Assembly: GCA_938023075.1 (NCBI GenBank)
Contig: CALHDG010000081.1
Coordinates: 1 to 43,743, forward strand
Reading direction: 5' to 3'
DNA length: 43,743 bases
From: an uncultured Chitinophagales bacterium
GTDB lineage: Bacteria; Bacteroidota; Bacteroidia; Chitinophagales; JAHDHT01
The notes under the pieces were generated by a model. The model searched no databases, was not told the DNA's origin, and worked only from the letters and a program-made list of their open reading frames with translations. Positions 8,607-16,462 of this stretch are shown here, in pieces; the first letter of the stretch is position 1; the number at the start of each line of letters is the position of its first letter. A program made the position numbers and the translations under genes.

Positions 8607-9125
8607 TCAGCTTTCATCAAAAATTGCTTTCAACTCAGGTGCATCTTCCGGCTTCATTTTTCCAGCTAATACTAAGCGTAATTCTCTGCGGCGTTTGGCT
8701 CTTTCATACACATATTTTTCTTGGTCCGTCTCGGCAATTAAGGAACACACCTTTTTTGGTTTTCCGTTTTCATCTAAAGCCACAAAGGTATAATAGGCTT
8801 CGTTAGCTTTTATTTTAGTGCCGGCTTTCAAATCTTCTGCCAATACTTCAATAAATGTTTCCATAGAAGTATTGAAGGCACGGGTAACTTTAGCTTGCAA
8901 GGTTACTACATTTCCTAATTTTATAGGATTTTCAAATGATACATTATCAACAGAGGCAGTTACTACCGTACAATTAGAATGTTTTTGAGCGGCAATGGCA
9001 GCAGCAATATCCATCCAATGTAGCAACTTTCCTCCGCGTAAATTAAACAACACGTTGGTATCGTTAGGTAACACCATTTCCGTCATAATGGTAAATGATG
9101 CTTTTGCCGTTTTTCCTTCTTTCAT
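8607..9125 (-). CDS. Acyl-CoA thioesterase, hotdog fold (YciA/BACH type)
   Basis: This 172-residue cytoplasmic enzyme hydrolyses acyl-CoA thioesters. The hotdog signature is clear: DTNVLFNLRGGKLLHWMDIA at about residues 21-40, with the Asn, the GG pair and the Asp expected in the active site, then VVTASVDNVSFENPIKLGNV and a second strand set (KANEAYYTFVALDENGKP). The Arg/Lys-rich C-terminal helix (YERAKRRRELRL) is also usual in this family. The substrate range cannot be read from sequence. A perfect 18-base palindrome (ATTCAATAATTATTGAAT, 9144-9161) separates it from the upstream minus-strand gene and may be a weak terminator or operator. Confidence 0.9.
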   Translation of the reverse strand: MKEGKTAKASFTIMTEMVLPNDTNVLFNLRGGKLLHWMDIAAAIAAQKHSNCTVVTASVDNVSFENPIKLGNVVTLQAKVTRAFNTSMETFIEVLAEDLKAGTKIKANEAYYTFVALDENGKPKKVCSLIAETDQEKYVYERAKRRRELRLVLAGKMKPEDAPELKAIFDES

Positions 9126-9161
9126 ATAAAATATTAATTACTAATTCAATAATTATTGAAT

Positions 9162-10571
9162 TTAGTATGTTTTGCCTTTCCAATAAAACTTAAATTCTCT
9201 TCGGTTGGGTTGATAGCGCAATACGTTACCAAATAGGGTGAAATTTTCAACAATTTCTTCGGTATATTCAACTTTTTCGCCATCATAAACGCCCTTTAAT
9301 CGTCCATTAATATCTTCATAAACTATATGATTTAATTCAACCTGAATTTCTTCGGGTGTATAATTTTCTAACAACGTTTGTTCACCATTTTGCCAATAGT
9401 AAAAAAAGCCATTCGCATCTGTCCATAAAATAATATCATCTTTTACTGCAATAATATCAACAGCGTTAACATCAATTTCTTCTACATTACCACGGTAATA
9501 TATTTTAAACTCATTGTCATCATCAATATAAGCAACAAATTCATTTGAGGCATAAACGTTTAATGGCGGATAGTTTTCTAATAGATTGCTATATTCATTA
9601 TCATAAATATAAAATTCATTATATTCATTTAAATAAGCTACTAAGTTGGTGCCTACCCAAAAATTGATGGTTTCGGCATACCAACCTCCAGAATTGGGGA
9701 ACAAAACAATGTTGCCGCCCCAATTGTAATAAGCATTCCTAAAATTCACAGAATTTTTAACGGTATTTTCTGATACATCATCAGCATAATAGATTAACAC
9801 AATTTGTTCTCCATTTTCTTTTCTAATAAAATTATTAGAGAAGAAAACTTCTGAACCGGGGAAATCAATTAAAAGTTCGCTCGTATTTTCATCAAATATT
9901 TTTTCTTCGCCTTGTTCATCAACTTTAAGTTCATAGCCATCACCAAGCCAAAAAAAAGTAGTTTCATATCGCTCAATTTCATAGGTTTGATTATTATGTA
10001 CTAACTGTAACATACCGCTCACATCAATATAAGCTACTGTATTATTGCTCACTTTAAACATAGCTTCTCTGGTAATTCGCCGGTCGAACGGACCTTCTAT
10101 TTCTGTTAAAACCCCATCTTTAAAAATGTTTAAGAAACCTTCGTGGCTAACAAAAGCAATTAAACTATCGCTAAAACTCAGTATAGGATTTCGTTCTAAC
10201 ACTAAATTTTTTAATTTTTTATTGTAAAATATATTGGTGCCGCCGCCTAAGGAAGTAAGTGCAAAACTTCTATTGGCGATTAACTTACCCGGATAGTTTG
10301 GACTAATTCGCTCTTTTTCACCCTTACTGTAGTACACTAAATTTTCAAGATCATCTTGATAAAATATATAGTCGCCACCAAGCACAATATTCCTAACCGG
10401 CAGATGGTCTACCTGGCGAATCTCCCCGCTTTCAAATGCATGAAAATTGCCCAGATAATCTGTATAGTAAGAAATATCTTGAGCATTAACTTTAATGATA
10501 GTACAATATATAAACAACACAACACTTAATGTTATAATCCATATGTTTTTCATCGTATAAAATAACTTCAT
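9162..10571 (-). CDS. Secreted repeat protein, propeller-like, unknown function
   Basis: 469 residues, or 463 if the second Met (at 10553) is used; that Met directly precedes the signal peptide IWIITLSVVLFIYCTIIKVN-AQ. The whole mature protein is made of degenerate repeats of about 45-50 residues with a pattern like VAYIDDDNEFKIYYRG or ILWTDANGFFYYWQNGE, rich in Tyr, Phe, Asn and acidic residues, which suggests a beta-propeller. There is no T9SS tail, lipobox or membrane helix after the signal peptide. I do not recognise a named family. It has its own upstream spacer and is followed after 36 bases by the thioesterase gene on the same strand. Confidence 0.8.
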   Translation of the reverse strand: MKLFYTMKNIWIITLSVVLFIYCTIIKVNAQDISYYTDYLGNFHAFESGEIRQVDHLPVRNIVLGGDYIFYQDDLENLVYYSKGEKERISPNYPGKLIANRSFALTSLGGGTNIFYNKKLKNLVLERNPILSFSDSLIAFVSHEGFLNIFKDGVLTEIEGPFDRRITREAMFKVSNNTVAYIDVSGMLQLVHNNQTYEIERYETTFFWLGDGYELKVDEQGEEKIFDENTSELLIDFPGSEVFFSNNFIRKENGEQIVLIYYADDVSENTVKNSVNFRNAYYNWGGNIVLFPNSGGWYAETINFWVGTNLVAYLNEYNEFYIYDNEYSNLLENYPPLNVYASNEFVAYIDDDNEFKIYYRGNVEEIDVNAVDIIAVKDDIILWTDANGFFYYWQNGEQTLLENYTPEEIQVELNHIVYEDINGRLKGVYDGEKVEYTEEIVENFTLFGNVLRYQPNRREFKFYWKGKTY

Positions 10572-10674
10572 TATTTTTTAGATTTTTTATTAAACAACAA
10601 GTTTAACTAATTAAAGATGGCATCGGTAAAAATACAATAATTTTTTTGAAGCGAACCTCAGAGGGTGCTAATAT

Positions 10675-10798
10675 CAATTATTCGTTAATCTATATTCGTT
10701 TCCATTAAATAATCATCCATAAAAAAAATCGAATATCGAACACCGATTGTTGATAGTCAAATTTTTCCATTCAAAAACAACACTTCGCTACTAAACAT
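10675..10798 (-). repeat. Dispersed intergenic repeat, copy 2 (inverted relative to 1308-1430)
   Basis: Read on the minus strand this block starts TGTTTAGTAGCGAAGTGTTG and ends in GATTAACGAATAATTGAT, matching 1308-1430 along its full length. A short TTTTTTTGAAGCGAAC at 10641-10656 is the reverse complement of the 3' end of the Flavo-1-like elements, so both repeat families also occur side by side here. The rest of the 358-base gap (10572-10929) before cinA shows nothing else. Confidence 0.75.
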
Positions 10799-10929
10799 TA
10801 AGGCTAAATTGGTAGGGATAGTCCTTATTTAAAATCTTTTTCAAATACAACAATAAACAAACACATCTCATTAAAACCACCTAAACTTTCTGTTAATTTG
10901 TAGTTTCAACAGTTAATTAAAACAAAGGT

Positions 10930-12177
10930 ATGAAATCATACAAAGCAACACTAATATCTATTGGAGACGAGTTATTAATTGGACAGACCATCAATACCAA
11001 TGCTTCGTGGATGGCTGCTCAATTAAATGATATTGGTATTCAGGTAAAAGAAGTGCTAACCATTTCTGATGAAGCAGCGGATATTAAAAGCGCCATGGAA
11101 CGTGCCACGCAACAAACTGATGTTGTGTTGCTTACCGGCGGACTGGGTCCTACTAAAGATGATATCACTAAAAAAACGTTAGCCGAATACTTTGAAACCG
11201 AACTAGTGCTTAACGAAGAAATTCTCTCATTACTAAAAACTTATTATGAAAAACGCAACAGACCATTATTGCAATCAACGGCTGAATTAGCGTATATGCC
11301 AGCCAATTGCACCATCATATTTAACAAAAAAGGAACAGCGGCTGGCATGTGGTGGGATGAAAACAACACCATTACCGTATCTATGCCGGGCGTACCTTAT
11401 GAAATGAAAGCGATGATGGAAGAACGCGTAATACCCCGTTTACAAAAACAATTTGTATTGCCGGCTATTGTTCATAAAACTTTAATGTGTGCCGGTTTAG
11501 GAGAATCGATTATTGCAGAAAAAATAAAATCCGTTGAAAGTAACTTGCCCGAACATATCAAATTAGCCTACTTACCTAATCTGGGAATTTTAAGGTTGCG
11601 GCTAAGCGGATATGGCAGTAACAAAAGTCAATTAGAAAAAGAGATTGACGATCAAAGCAATCAAATATCAGCACTTTTAAAAAATTACCACTATGGTTAT
11701 AATGAAATTACCTTACAAGAAACGCTGCAAAAAATATTTATTGAAAACGGCTGGAAATTAGCCCTTGCAGAAAGTTGTACCGGCGGTGAAATTGCGGCTC
11801 ACCTTGTTAAAATACCGGGATCTTCTGCTTATTTTAAAGGTAGTGTAGTGGCATATGATTATGATGTGAAAAAAAATATGTTAAACGTAGACCATCAATT
11901 ATTGAAAAATAAAGGAGCGGTCAATCAAGAAACAGTAGAACAGATGGCTAAACATGTATTAAGTAAAATGCAGGCAGATTATGCTATTGCCGTATCTGGT
12001 ATTGCCGGACCAAGCGGTGGAACTGAAGAAAAACCAGTAGGTACCGTTTGGATTGCTATTGCTTCAAAAGAAAAAATGGAAGCTAAAAAATTATTTTTTC
12101 CTTTAGACCGGCAAAATAATATTTTATTAACCACCAACTATGCGTTGTTCTATTTGTGGCGATTTATTACTGAGTAA
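10930..12177 (+). CDS. cinA: CinA family protein: MoCF-like domain plus NMN deamidase domain
   Basis: 415 residues, the full length of two-domain CinA. The N-terminal molybdopterin-binding-like domain (about 1-170) shows IGDELLIGQTINTNASWMA, LLTGGLGPTKDDITKK and MPGVPYEMKAMM. The C-terminal PncC domain (about 260-415) carries LALAESCTGG, with the catalytic Ser, and SGIAGPSGGTEEKPVGTVW. PncC converts nicotinamide mononucleotide to nicotinate mononucleotide in pyridine-nucleotide salvage; the N-terminal domain acts as an ADP-ribose pyrophosphatase in characterised members. The gene ends four bases from the convergent oxygenase gene. Confidence 0.96.
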   Translation: MKSYKATLISIGDELLIGQTINTNASWMAAQLNDIGIQVKEVLTISDEAADIKSAMERATQQTDVVLLTGGLGPTKDDITKKTLAEYFETELVLNEEILSLLKTYYEKRNRPLLQSTAELAYMPANCTIIFNKKGTAAGMWWDENNTITVSMPGVPYEMKAMMEERVIPRLQKQFVLPAIVHKTLMCAGLGESIIAEKIKSVESNLPEHIKLAYLPNLGILRLRLSGYGSNKSQLEKEIDDQSNQISALLKNYHYGYNEITLQETLQKIFIENGWKLALAESCTGGEIAAHLVKIPGSSAYFKGSVVAYDYDVKKNMLNVDHQLLKNKGAVNQETVEQMAKHVLSKMQADYAIAVSGIAGPSGGTEEKPVGTVWIAIASKEKMEAKKLFFPLDRQNNILLTTNYALFYLWRFITE

Positions 12178-12181
12178 TTTT

Positions 12182-13153
12182 TTAATTCTCTGCTTCTTCC
12201 GGTTTTAATAAACCAATTTCTATTAAGCGCTCGCGTAAATAACCTCCGGCTGTAATAGGTTCGTATTGCAAAGGATTATCATCACTAATGCAATTATCTA
12301 AACAATCCAGCTTCATTTCGCTGCGTGGATGCAAGAAAAAAGGAATAGAAAAACGACTAGTTCCCCATAACTCTTTTGGTGGATTAACTACCCGGTGTGT
12401 GGTAGAGCGCAATTTATTATTGGTTAAACGTTGCAACATATCGCCAACATTAACTACAATTTGACCCGGACCTGCATTGACTGGCATCCATTCATCTTGT
12501 TTAGTAAGCAGTTGTAAACCTTCTGCAGATGCACCTACTAATAAGGTAATCAAATTGATATCTTCATGTTGTTCAGCTCTAACTGCCGATTTGGGTTCAT
12601 TAACAATTGGCGGGTAATGAATGCATCGCAATATGCTATTACCAAATTGAATTTTATCGGTAAAATAGTATTCATCTAAATTTAAATAGATGGCTATGGC
12701 TTGTAATAAAGCACTACCTGCTTTTTCAAATTGACGATAGGCTTGATACAATACATCATTAAATTGTGGCATTTCTTCCACGGCAACGTTATCAGGATAA
12801 TTTTCGGTAACCACCGCTCCTTCTTCCAAATACTGACCTTGTTGCCAAAACTCTTTCAAATCGGGTACGTCACTACCTTTAGCCGACTCTTTTCCAAAAG
12901 ATGTATAACCCCTTTGTCCGGCTAAACCATCAATTTCGTATTTTTTCTTAACATCTGTAGGTTGACGAAAAAAATCTTTTACATTATGATACAACTTGTC
13001 TATTAAATCATCATCAATACCATGATCAGTAATGCTTACAAAACCTATTTCTTCATAGGCATTGCCTAAAGTTTCTACAAACGCTTTTCTGTCAGCATCA
13101 GAACCTTCTGTAAATTTCTTCAAACTAACAACTGGTACATCTAATAAACCCAT
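12182..13153 (-). CDS. Isopenicillin-N-synthase-like Fe(II)/2-oxoglutarate-dependent oxygenase
   Basis: This 323-residue cytoplasmic enzyme matches the usual length of the IPNS/gibberellin-oxidase superfamily. The N-terminal DIOX_N domain shows VPVVSLKKF, YEEIGFVSITDHGI and KKKYEIDGLAGQRGYTSFG. The catalytic jelly roll shows RAEQHEDINLITLLVG, giving the first iron ligand pair H-x-D, then VVNVGDMLQRLTNNKLRSTT, HRVVNPP for the second His, and SRFSIPFFLHP, whose R-x-S motif binds 2-oxoglutarate. The substrate is unknown. It is convergent with cinA, and a 280-base spacer lies upstream. Confidence 0.93.
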   Translation of the reverse strand: MGLLDVPVVSLKKFTEGSDADRKAFVETLGNAYEEIGFVSITDHGIDDDLIDKLYHNVKDFFRQPTDVKKKYEIDGLAGQRGYTSFGKESAKGSDVPDLKEFWQQGQYLEEGAVVTENYPDNVAVEEMPQFNDVLYQAYRQFEKAGSALLQAIAIYLNLDEYYFTDKIQFGNSILRCIHYPPIVNEPKSAVRAEQHEDINLITLLVGASAEGLQLLTKQDEWMPVNAGPGQIVVNVGDMLQRLTNNKLRSTTHRVVNPPKELWGTSRFSIPFFLHPRSEMKLDCLDNCISDDNPLQYEPITAGGYLRERLIEIGLLKPEEAEN

Positions 13154-13433
13154 AATTTTTACAATTGAGAATACAAAAATACAAAAATGTGTTTAATTTA
13201 TGAACATTTAATGCACAGTTTTATATAGCTTTTAATCGAAATAAAACAAAATATATCTTATTGTAATTAAGTAAATTTAAACTGAACCGAAAACTTCCAT
13301 TTTGAAAATTTCTCATATATAATTCGCTGTTTGCCTAAATCTAAAGTGCTTTTAAATGAATTGTTAAAATTTGTTAAAACAACAACTGAACTTACAGCTT
13401 ACGTAAAAGAAGATTGTTCACACTATAAACAAA

Positions 13434-15074
13434 ATGAAGTATAGCACTTATTACACAAATGTCGTTTTAGAAAAAACAAGATTCAATTACAACCTTGCGT
13501 TGTTATTTTTTTTTCCAATGGTTGCTCTCAATTTCTTTTCTACGAATTTAATAGCTCAGCCTGAACCTATTACCACAGCATGTTATTGTATTGAAGAAGG
13601 TGGAAGTCAGCCCAATACTTTATTTAAATTGAATGGTAATGCGTGGTCTATGGAAGGTAACATATTCTCATATGATATAAATTTAAATGGTAGAATTGAA
13701 GCATTTGCAGCCAAACCACAATCGAATTTACTTTACGTAGTTGATAAAAATGTATTTGGAATAATCAATGTTAATACCCTTGAATTTTCTGTTATAGATT
13801 ATGTAAGCAATCAAATGCCGGGGTTCGGAGATTATGGAAATCAACTTTTTGATGATATTGATGCGATGGCTTATGACCCATACGAACACGTAATTTGGGC
13901 AGTTAACCGAAATGCTGGTAACGGTCCGGGAACGGAAGATTTTTTAATAAAAATAGACCCTGATACGGGACATTATATACCTGGAGCTTTTGTAAATGGA
14001 TATGACTACGCTGTTATACCAGCAGTTTACGATGGTACTTTAGGAGGCGAGGTGTATGATGTAGATGGAATTGCATATAGTCCTTATACCGGCATTTTAT
14101 ATACAGTTCAAAATCAAGAAGGACCTGGTGTTATTACTGCAATAAATACTATGGATGGTGGTGTTGAAGAAGTAATTTATGATATGGGTGATGATGATAT
14201 TGAAGGCTTAGGAATGTCTACCTTCGGGCAGTTATTTGGTACCTCAGGTGATCATGGTTCTTCAGAAAGTTCATTCATTTTTATTGATGTACTCAACGGC
14301 AACACTCAAAGTTTAAACCAAATTGACCCATCCGGGCAGTATACTGATTTTGAAAGTTTTGATTGTGTATTTGGTCTTTTTGACCTAGCTATGAAAATTG
14401 AATTAGCCACCAATCCAAATACCATAAATCCTAACACTAATGTATCTTTTAACATCACTATTAAAAATCAGGGAGATGTTGAAATAGATGGTTACATTTT
14501 GTCTGCTTACTTACCTATTGGTTTAACGTTAAATGATAATGGATGGACAAGCGTACCTGGTGAAAGTCAAAAAATTAAAAAAGAGGTTAATATAAAAATT
14601 AGTCCAAACCAAACAAAAGTAGTTACGCTTGGGTTAAAAGTTTCAAGTATGCCACCTCCAACTTTGCAATTGGCTGCAGAAATATCATCGTTTTATAACA
14701 ATACAATTGATAACGTTCATGGTTATCGAATTGCTTTACCTGATATAGATTCAGTTGCGGATTACGACAATAACGAAACCAATATTATAGACAATGCCAT
14801 GACTCAAGGCGGTCCAAAAATTAATCAAGATGAAGACGACCACGACCTTGTAAATTTTGATGTATATGGTTTGCCCCATTGTCAATCAAACTTAAACCTC
14901 TCTGGCAGCATTATAAACGGAAGTTACGCTGCTATACAAAACATTTTATGTAATGGAACAATTGCTTCTTTAAATATTGTACAGCTTAGAGCAGGATCTG
15001 CAATTACTTTAAACAACGGTTTTACAGCTAATCATAATACAACTTTAGAAGTTATGATTGATGGCTGTCAATAG
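13434..15074 (+). CDS. Secreted protein: DUF6923-like propeller, DUF11-like repeat, coathanger-type C-terminus
   Basis: 546 residues with an N-terminal hydrophobic signal (LALLFFFPMVALNFFSTNLI-AQ). Residues of about 40-315 form a propeller-like region (NLLYVVDKNVFGIINVNTLE, DIDAMAYDPYEHVIWAVNRN, DVDGIAYSPYTGILYTVQ). About 320-425 is a DUF11/conserved-repeat Ig-like domain (NPNTNVSFNITIKNQGDVEI). The last 60 residues (GSIINGSYAAIQNILCNG, then QLRAGSAITLNNGF, ending MIDGCQ) have the pattern of the 3-coathanger stack domain common in Saprospiria proteins, and the same kind of end occurs in the protein at 41132-42553. No classic T9SS tail is present. Probably cell-surface or extracellular; the ligand is unknown. 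Confidence 0.82.
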   Translation: MKYSTYYTNVVLEKTRFNYNLALLFFFPMVALNFFSTNLIAQPEPITTACYCIEEGGSQPNTLFKLNGNAWSMEGNIFSYDINLNGRIEAFAAKPQSNLLYVVDKNVFGIINVNTLEFSVIDYVSNQMPGFGDYGNQLFDDIDAMAYDPYEHVIWAVNRNAGNGPGTEDFLIKIDPDTGHYIPGAFVNGYDYAVIPAVYDGTLGGEVYDVDGIAYSPYTGILYTVQNQEGPGVITAINTMDGGVEEVIYDMGDDDIEGLGMSTFGQLFGTSGDHGSSESSFIFIDVLNGNTQSLNQIDPSGQYTDFESFDCVFGLFDLAMKIELATNPNTINPNTNVSFNITIKNQGDVEIDGYILSAYLPIGLTLNDNGWTSVPGESQKIKKEVNIKISPNQTKVVTLGLKVSSMPPPTLQLAAEISSFYNNTIDNVHGYRIALPDIDSVADYDNNETNIIDNAMTQGGPKINQDEDDHDLVNFDVYGLPHCQSNLNLSGSIINGSYAAIQNILCNGTIASLNIVQLRAGSAITLNNGFTANHNTTLEVMIDGCQ

Positions 15075-15096
15075 GCAATGCTACAAATTTATAAGC

Positions 15097-15141
15097 TATA
15101 CAGATTAGTTTTCTCAAAAAGCTGTATAAATAGATTTTTTT
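15097..15141 (+). terminator. Candidate intrinsic terminator
   Basis: A 7-bp stem TATACAG/CTGTATA (15097-15103 with 15122-15128) is followed a few bases later by TTTTTTT. It lies 23 bases after the stop of the secreted protein gene. The loop is long (18 bases), so the call is moderate. Confidence 0.4.
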
Positions 15142-15169
15142 GGTAATTATGTAGCTTCATAATAAAACC

Positions 15170-16057
15170 ATGAAATTAGGTATCATTATACTTTATTGGA
15201 AAAACAAATCGCTTAGCTTAAAATTATTAAATCAATTATTTGAATGGAAATTAAGAGATACGGTTTTGGTTTTAGTACAAAATGAAACTGAACAGGATAA
15301 CTTTCCAGAAACAACTAATCCTAATTTAATAAAAATTTGTTCTTCTGAAAATACCGGTTTTGGTGGTGGAATGAATTTGGGTTTTGAAGAATTGAATAAA
15401 CATTCGGTAGATTATACCCTGCTTTTAAATGCAGATATTGAGATTGATAAAGCAGTTGTTTTGCAACTAACAGAATATTTAATTGAACAACCTAATACAT
15501 TTGCTGTAGGACCTAAAATTGTGGAAACTTTTAATGGCGAAACAAAACATTATATTGGTGGAAGAAACATCGCTCAGTTTGTCAATACACGTATTGAAGC
15601 AAATGCAACTCATCAATTAAATGAAAGTTTTTCGGTAGACTATGTTATTGGTGCGGTGATCTTGTTGAATCATCATCATTTACAAAAAACCGGTTTTTTT
15701 GATGAGGATTTCTTTTTTAGTGGAGAGGTGGCAGAATTGTGTTACCGGGCAAATCAAAAAGGTTATACTTGTGCAACTTTGGCAAACAACATTGCTTATC
15801 ATTATTTAGAAGAAGCCACACTAAGAGATTCATTATACAAATACTACAATTTTCGCAACCGCTTTCTTTTTATGAGCAAACATCTTAGCCAAAAAAAATA
15901 TTTAAGGAAATGGTATTGGATAATTTGTAAAGATTTGATCTATAATTTGATAAGCTTCAATTTGAAAGGCACTAAAACGGCTTTGATAATTATTCATGAT
16001 GTTTTTTTTAAGATCAAAGGGAATCAACATCACAAATTTATCAAAAATAAAAAATGA
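15170..16057 (+). CDS. Family 2 glycosyltransferase (rhamnosyltransferase-like)
   Basis: 295 residues with a GT-A fold pattern: LGIIILYWKNKSLSLKLLNQ at the start, SSENTGFGGGMNLGFEEL for nucleotide-sugar binding, LLLNADIEID with the acidic NAD motif at about residues 84-93, AVGPKIVE, and FFFSGEVAELCYRANQKGY for the acceptor/catalytic acidic region. This is the layout of WbbL/RfbF-like enzymes that transfer a sugar to lipid- or protein-linked glycans at the inner face of the membrane. No membrane helix is certain. It stands alone, without other polysaccharide genes nearby. The donor and acceptor are unknown. Confidence 0.92.
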   Translation: MKLGIIILYWKNKSLSLKLLNQLFEWKLRDTVLVLVQNETEQDNFPETTNPNLIKICSSENTGFGGGMNLGFEELNKHSVDYTLLLNADIEIDKAVVLQLTEYLIEQPNTFAVGPKIVETFNGETKHYIGGRNIAQFVNTRIEANATHQLNESFSVDYVIGAVILLNHHHLQKTGFFDEDFFFSGEVAELCYRANQKGYTCATLANNIAYHYLEEATLRDSLYKYYNFRNRFLFMSKHLSQKKYLRKWYWIICKDLIYNLISFNLKGTKTALIIIHDVFFKIKGNQHHKFIKNKK

Positions 16058-16084
16058 CATTTCTATATAGAGTTGTCATTTTTT
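16051..16084 (+). terminator. Intrinsic terminator overlapping the glycosyltransferase stop
   Basis: A 9-bp perfect stem AAAATGACA/TGTCATTTT (16051-16059 with 16074-16082) is followed by more T. The TGA stop codon lies inside the left arm. The A-rich left arm could also give some termination of minus-strand transcripts. Confidence 0.75.
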
Positions 16085-16107
16085 ATATTGCTTTATAATA
16101 TATTTTA

Positions 16108-16290
16108 TTACTTCATAAATTTTTGTGAAAAACGATCTACTTGATCATAAATTTGAACGATATACAAACCTTTGGGTAAAGCAGATACAGTTATTCTGTT
16201 GGACGATTGAGTAATGGTATTGTAAATATACTCTATTCCATTTACATCTATAATTGATAAAGTAGCTGGTTCAAAGTGATTATTTTTATA
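16108..16290 (-). pseudogene. Orphan T9SS C-terminal sorting domain remnant
   Basis: After a TAG, the minus strand encodes 60 codons: YKNNHFEPATLSIIDVNG, IEYIYNTITQSSNRITVS, ALPKGLYIVQIY, and a final DQVDRFSQKFMK before TAA. This is the second half of a type A T9SS sorting domain, with the G-L-Y-I-V strand and the basic KF end. The usual N-terminal PNP motif and all of the passenger protein are missing, and there is no start codon. It is the scar of a deleted or rearranged secreted-protein gene between the glycosyltransferase and the sialidase-like gene. Confidence 0.7.
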
Positions 16291-16390
16291 AGACTACTAA
16301 GGTGGAGTAGAATTATTTGTGCAGTATCCCGTTTTTTTACTATTGTTCGTACTGAGTTGTGCTGCCAATATTACTATAGTAACTTGAATC

Positions 16391-16426
16391 AAAAAAACCC
16401 TATTACTTAAAAAAAGCAATAGGGTT
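16391..16426 (-). terminator. Intrinsic terminator of the sialidase-like gene
   Basis: Read on the minus strand, AACCCTATT (16426-16418), a 13-base loop and AATAGGGTT (16404-16396) form a 9-bp stem directly followed by a run of T. It lies 37 bases after the stop codon of the 1020-residue protein gene. Confidence 0.8.
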
Positions 16427-16462
16427 ATAATTAATTTATGCTAATAAGTTAGTTATATTTTA

